Shown here in pieces: positions 5,479-6,808 of a stretch of 6,808 bases of DNA. How positions within the stretch are numbered: the first letter of the stretch is position 1; each line of letters begins with the position of its first letter. The DNA comes from an uncultured Pseudomonadota bacterium (GTDB lineage: Bacteria; Myxococcota_A; Polyangia; HGW-17). Under the pieces are notes generated by a model. That model was given only the letters and a program-made list of their open reading frames with translations, searched no databases and had not been told where the DNA came from. The stretch covers positions 1 to 6,808 of the forward strand of contig CALKWH010000192.1 of NCBI GenBank assembly GCA_938004375.1. The letters run 5' to 3'. The translations under genes and the position numbers were made by a program.

Positions 5479-6693
5479 CGCACCCCGGAGGCGGCCTGGA
5501 ACGACGCCGGACGCTTTCCGGGGAGCTATCATGAAATTCGCGATGTCCAGAACTTCGACCTGGAATCCTGCCCGGGCGGCCCAATCCTCTTTTACAAATA
5601 CCAGGTGCACGATCCCGAACAGGATCTGTTTTCCTCCCACCTGCGCGTGCTCCAGCTGGGTGAGTCCATCCAGGCCTGGTCGGAGAAACCCGAGCTCATC
5701 GCCGAGGTCCCCGAGAACCAATCGCTCAACCCCGGGATGGCTGTGACCTGCCGCGGAACCCAGCCCGTCGTGGCTTATACCGTCTCCAACGGCGCGGGTC
5801 CCTCGCCGGAGATCGTCCTGCGGGTCCTCGACCCCGAGACGTTCTCATGGCCCCCCCTGGCCTCGAGCACGTTGCCCACCTCGTGCTGGGAGGCCCGCTG
5901 GATCGACCTGAGCACCGACGCGGCAGGAGACCTGCACGTCATGAACATGGGGCACTGGTACTCCAATCATGTGGTGGAGTACGCCTGGTGGAACGGCCTG
6001 GAGTGGCAGGCCTCCCCCTCGGTGGACGCGACGCCGCGCGCCGTGGCCCACCCCGGCATCGCGCGGCAGTCCCTTACCCTGATCGAGGGTCGCGCGGTCC
6101 TCGGCGTGGGCGCCTTCGACAACGAGGCCTCTAGCTCCTCGCACCGCGTCCAGCGCTGGGAGGGAGACCGGTGGACGACCTCCCCGGTGTTCGATCTCGA
6201 CCCCCTCGGCCCGGCTCCGCGTGAGGACATCTCGGTCGCCGGCAACGGCCTCGCCGTGTGCGCCGCCTGGATCGAAGACGTGGACCCGAATCAGGACGCG
6301 GAGGCGGTCGACCACCGCCTGTTCGTGCGCTGCAGCGACGCCCTCGACGGCGCGTGGCTGCCGGACAACACCTACGCGATGGTCAGCCTGGATCACCAGG
6401 CCAGGTCCCCCTCCCTGCTCATGGGTGGTGAATACGTGTATCTGGCCTACCTGGCCCGCGAGGTCTACGAACAGACGGAGTACCGTTGGCGGGTGCGGGT
6501 GCTGCGACGCCCGATCGACGCCCCCACCGAGTGGCAGGTCGTGGGCTCGGGTCTGGACAACTACCCGGAGAACGACAACCAGCCCCCGCAGTTGATCCGT
6601 CACGGTCACCGTCTCTACCTGGCCTATCTCATGCAGGACCTGGAGCCAGACCTGCCGAGCGATCCCGCCACCCTGCTCGTCCTCACGCCCTGA
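4816..6693 (+). CDS. Secreted cysteine-rich, beta-propeller-like protein (paralogue 2)
   Basis: This 625-residue paralogue of the preceding gene has the same plan. Its signal peptide has Arg at 3, 8 and 9, a core at 10-21 and V-P-T-A-C ending at Cys25. The cysteine-rich modules lie at 34-80, 84-131, 135-177 and 181-221, and a propeller-like region runs from about 247 to 625. Segments kept between the copies in the second half include PGMAVTCRG (307-315), TSCW (355-358), LHV-x-x-M-x-H-x-YS (373-383), VEYAW (387-391), HRVQRWE (443-449), EDIS (470-473) and YVYLAYL (540-546). Five cysteines of this half (252, 312, 357, 482, 506) are shared with paralogue 1. GGAGG lies 6 nt before the ATG. Only 27 nt without terminator or promoter separate it from paralogue 1, so the two are very likely co-transcribed and made together. 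Function is unknown; paired surface or periplasmic binding proteins are the most natural reading, as inference. Confidence 0.9.
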   Translation: MTRAFTLRRLLLFVTFITLAVPTACDDPKTVDSCGDDFVDPDEDCDGAQLNGATCTSIGHYDADGTLRCTAGCAFDVSDCGGHCGDDLIEGKHGEECEGTNLNGASCASLNFSRGGTLACDTDCRYDYTQCLSTCGDGNREPDEGCDDANGATGDGCTPDCTVEPGWTCTTDTHSVCTPACPEGLTWCGEGDCADLFNNPERCGGCDHACDAGLSCIAGVCRTPEAAWNDAGRFPGSYHEIRDVQNFDLESCPGGPILFYKYQVHDPEQDLFSSHLRVLQLGESIQAWSEKPELIAEVPENQSLNPGMAVTCRGTQPVVAYTVSNGAGPSPEIVLRVLDPETFSWPPLASSTLPTSCWEARWIDLSTDAAGDLHVMNMGHWYSNHVVEYAWWNGLEWQASPSVDATPRAVAHPGIARQSLTLIEGRAVLGVGAFDNEASSSSHRVQRWEGDRWTTSPVFDLDPLGPAPREDISVAGNGLAVCAAWIEDVDPNQDAEAVDHRLFVRCSDALDGAWLPDNTYAMVSLDHQARSPSLLMGGEYVYLAYLAREVYEQTEYRWRVRVLRRPIDAPTEWQVVGSGLDNYPENDNQPPQLIRHGHRLYLAYLMQDLEPDLPSDPATLLVLTP

Positions 6694-6721
6694 GCGCCTG
6701 TGACGTCGGATCCGTCTTCTC

Positions 6722-6748
6722 GGCCGCCACCCGGGAACGCCGGCGGCC
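6722..6748 (+). terminator. Weak candidate terminator hairpin after the operon
   Basis: GGCCGCC (6722-6728) and GGCGGCC (6742-6748) form a 7-bp all-GC stem with a 13-nt loop, 28 nt after the stop of paralogue 2. No T-run follows, so it is at best a weak or factor-assisted terminator, and in GC-rich DNA such a stem may be chance. Nothing else is recognisable in the remaining 6749-6808. Confidence 0.25.
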
Positions 6749-6808
6749 AGGTCGTTCCGGCCCCGGCCCGCGCCCTCATTCATCTTTGCACAAAACCCAG
6801 AATCATGG

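Noticed and set aside
5845..6783. Minus-strand open frame of 312 residues at the right end
   Set aside because: Antisense shadow of paralogue 2 with shadow-type composition and no family resemblance.
6694..6808. Possible start of a further gene at the final ATG
   Set aside because: The ATG near 6805 has no ribosome binding site and only one base of sequence after it.

Overview
The window is about 6.8 kb of GC-rich bacterial DNA with five protein-coding genes and no RNA gene, CRISPR array or insertion sequence that I can see. The best lineage clue is the pair of secreted proteins carrying the CGDG...CDDGN...GDGC type of cysteine-rich repeat, which is abundant in Myxococcota and related former Deltaproteobacteria. 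Together with the GC content this suggests Myxococcota or a neighbouring phylum. That is an inference, since no rRNA or marker phylogeny is available here.

Left part (1-2056, + strand): a DUF72/YecE-family TIM-barrel protein of unknown function with a good promoter at its 5' edge, then mnmA, the tRNA U34 2-thiouridylase. A second plausible promoter overlaps the stop codon of the first gene, so mnmA may be transcribed both by readthrough and on its own. This MnmA has a CxxC where the first catalytic cysteine lies, but no cysteine at the usual second (persulfide) position.

Middle part (2057-2901): a convergent minus-strand gene encodes a small membrane protein, a YgjV-like three-helix N-terminus joined to a GNAT-like C-terminal domain. 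Related GCGCAA/TTGCGC palindromes lie on both sides of it. The right-hand one is a textbook intrinsic terminator read on the minus strand, placed upstream of the gene rather than behind it.

Right part (2902-6693, + strand): two tandem paralogous secreted or lipid-anchored proteins of 628 and 625 residues, 27 nt apart, almost certainly one operon. Each has a signal peptide ending in a cysteine, four cysteine-rich modules holding 6+6+6+8 cysteines that are fully conserved between the copies, and a roughly 380-residue repetitive beta domain that I read as a beta-propeller of about seven blades. The cysteine-rich half is about 79% identical between copies with few silent changes, while the propeller half is only about 45% identical. 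The two halves have therefore followed different evolutionary courses. Their function is unknown; surface binding or adhesion is the most natural guess. This tandem pair is the least described system in the window.

The last 115 nt hold no gene, only a weak GC hairpin.
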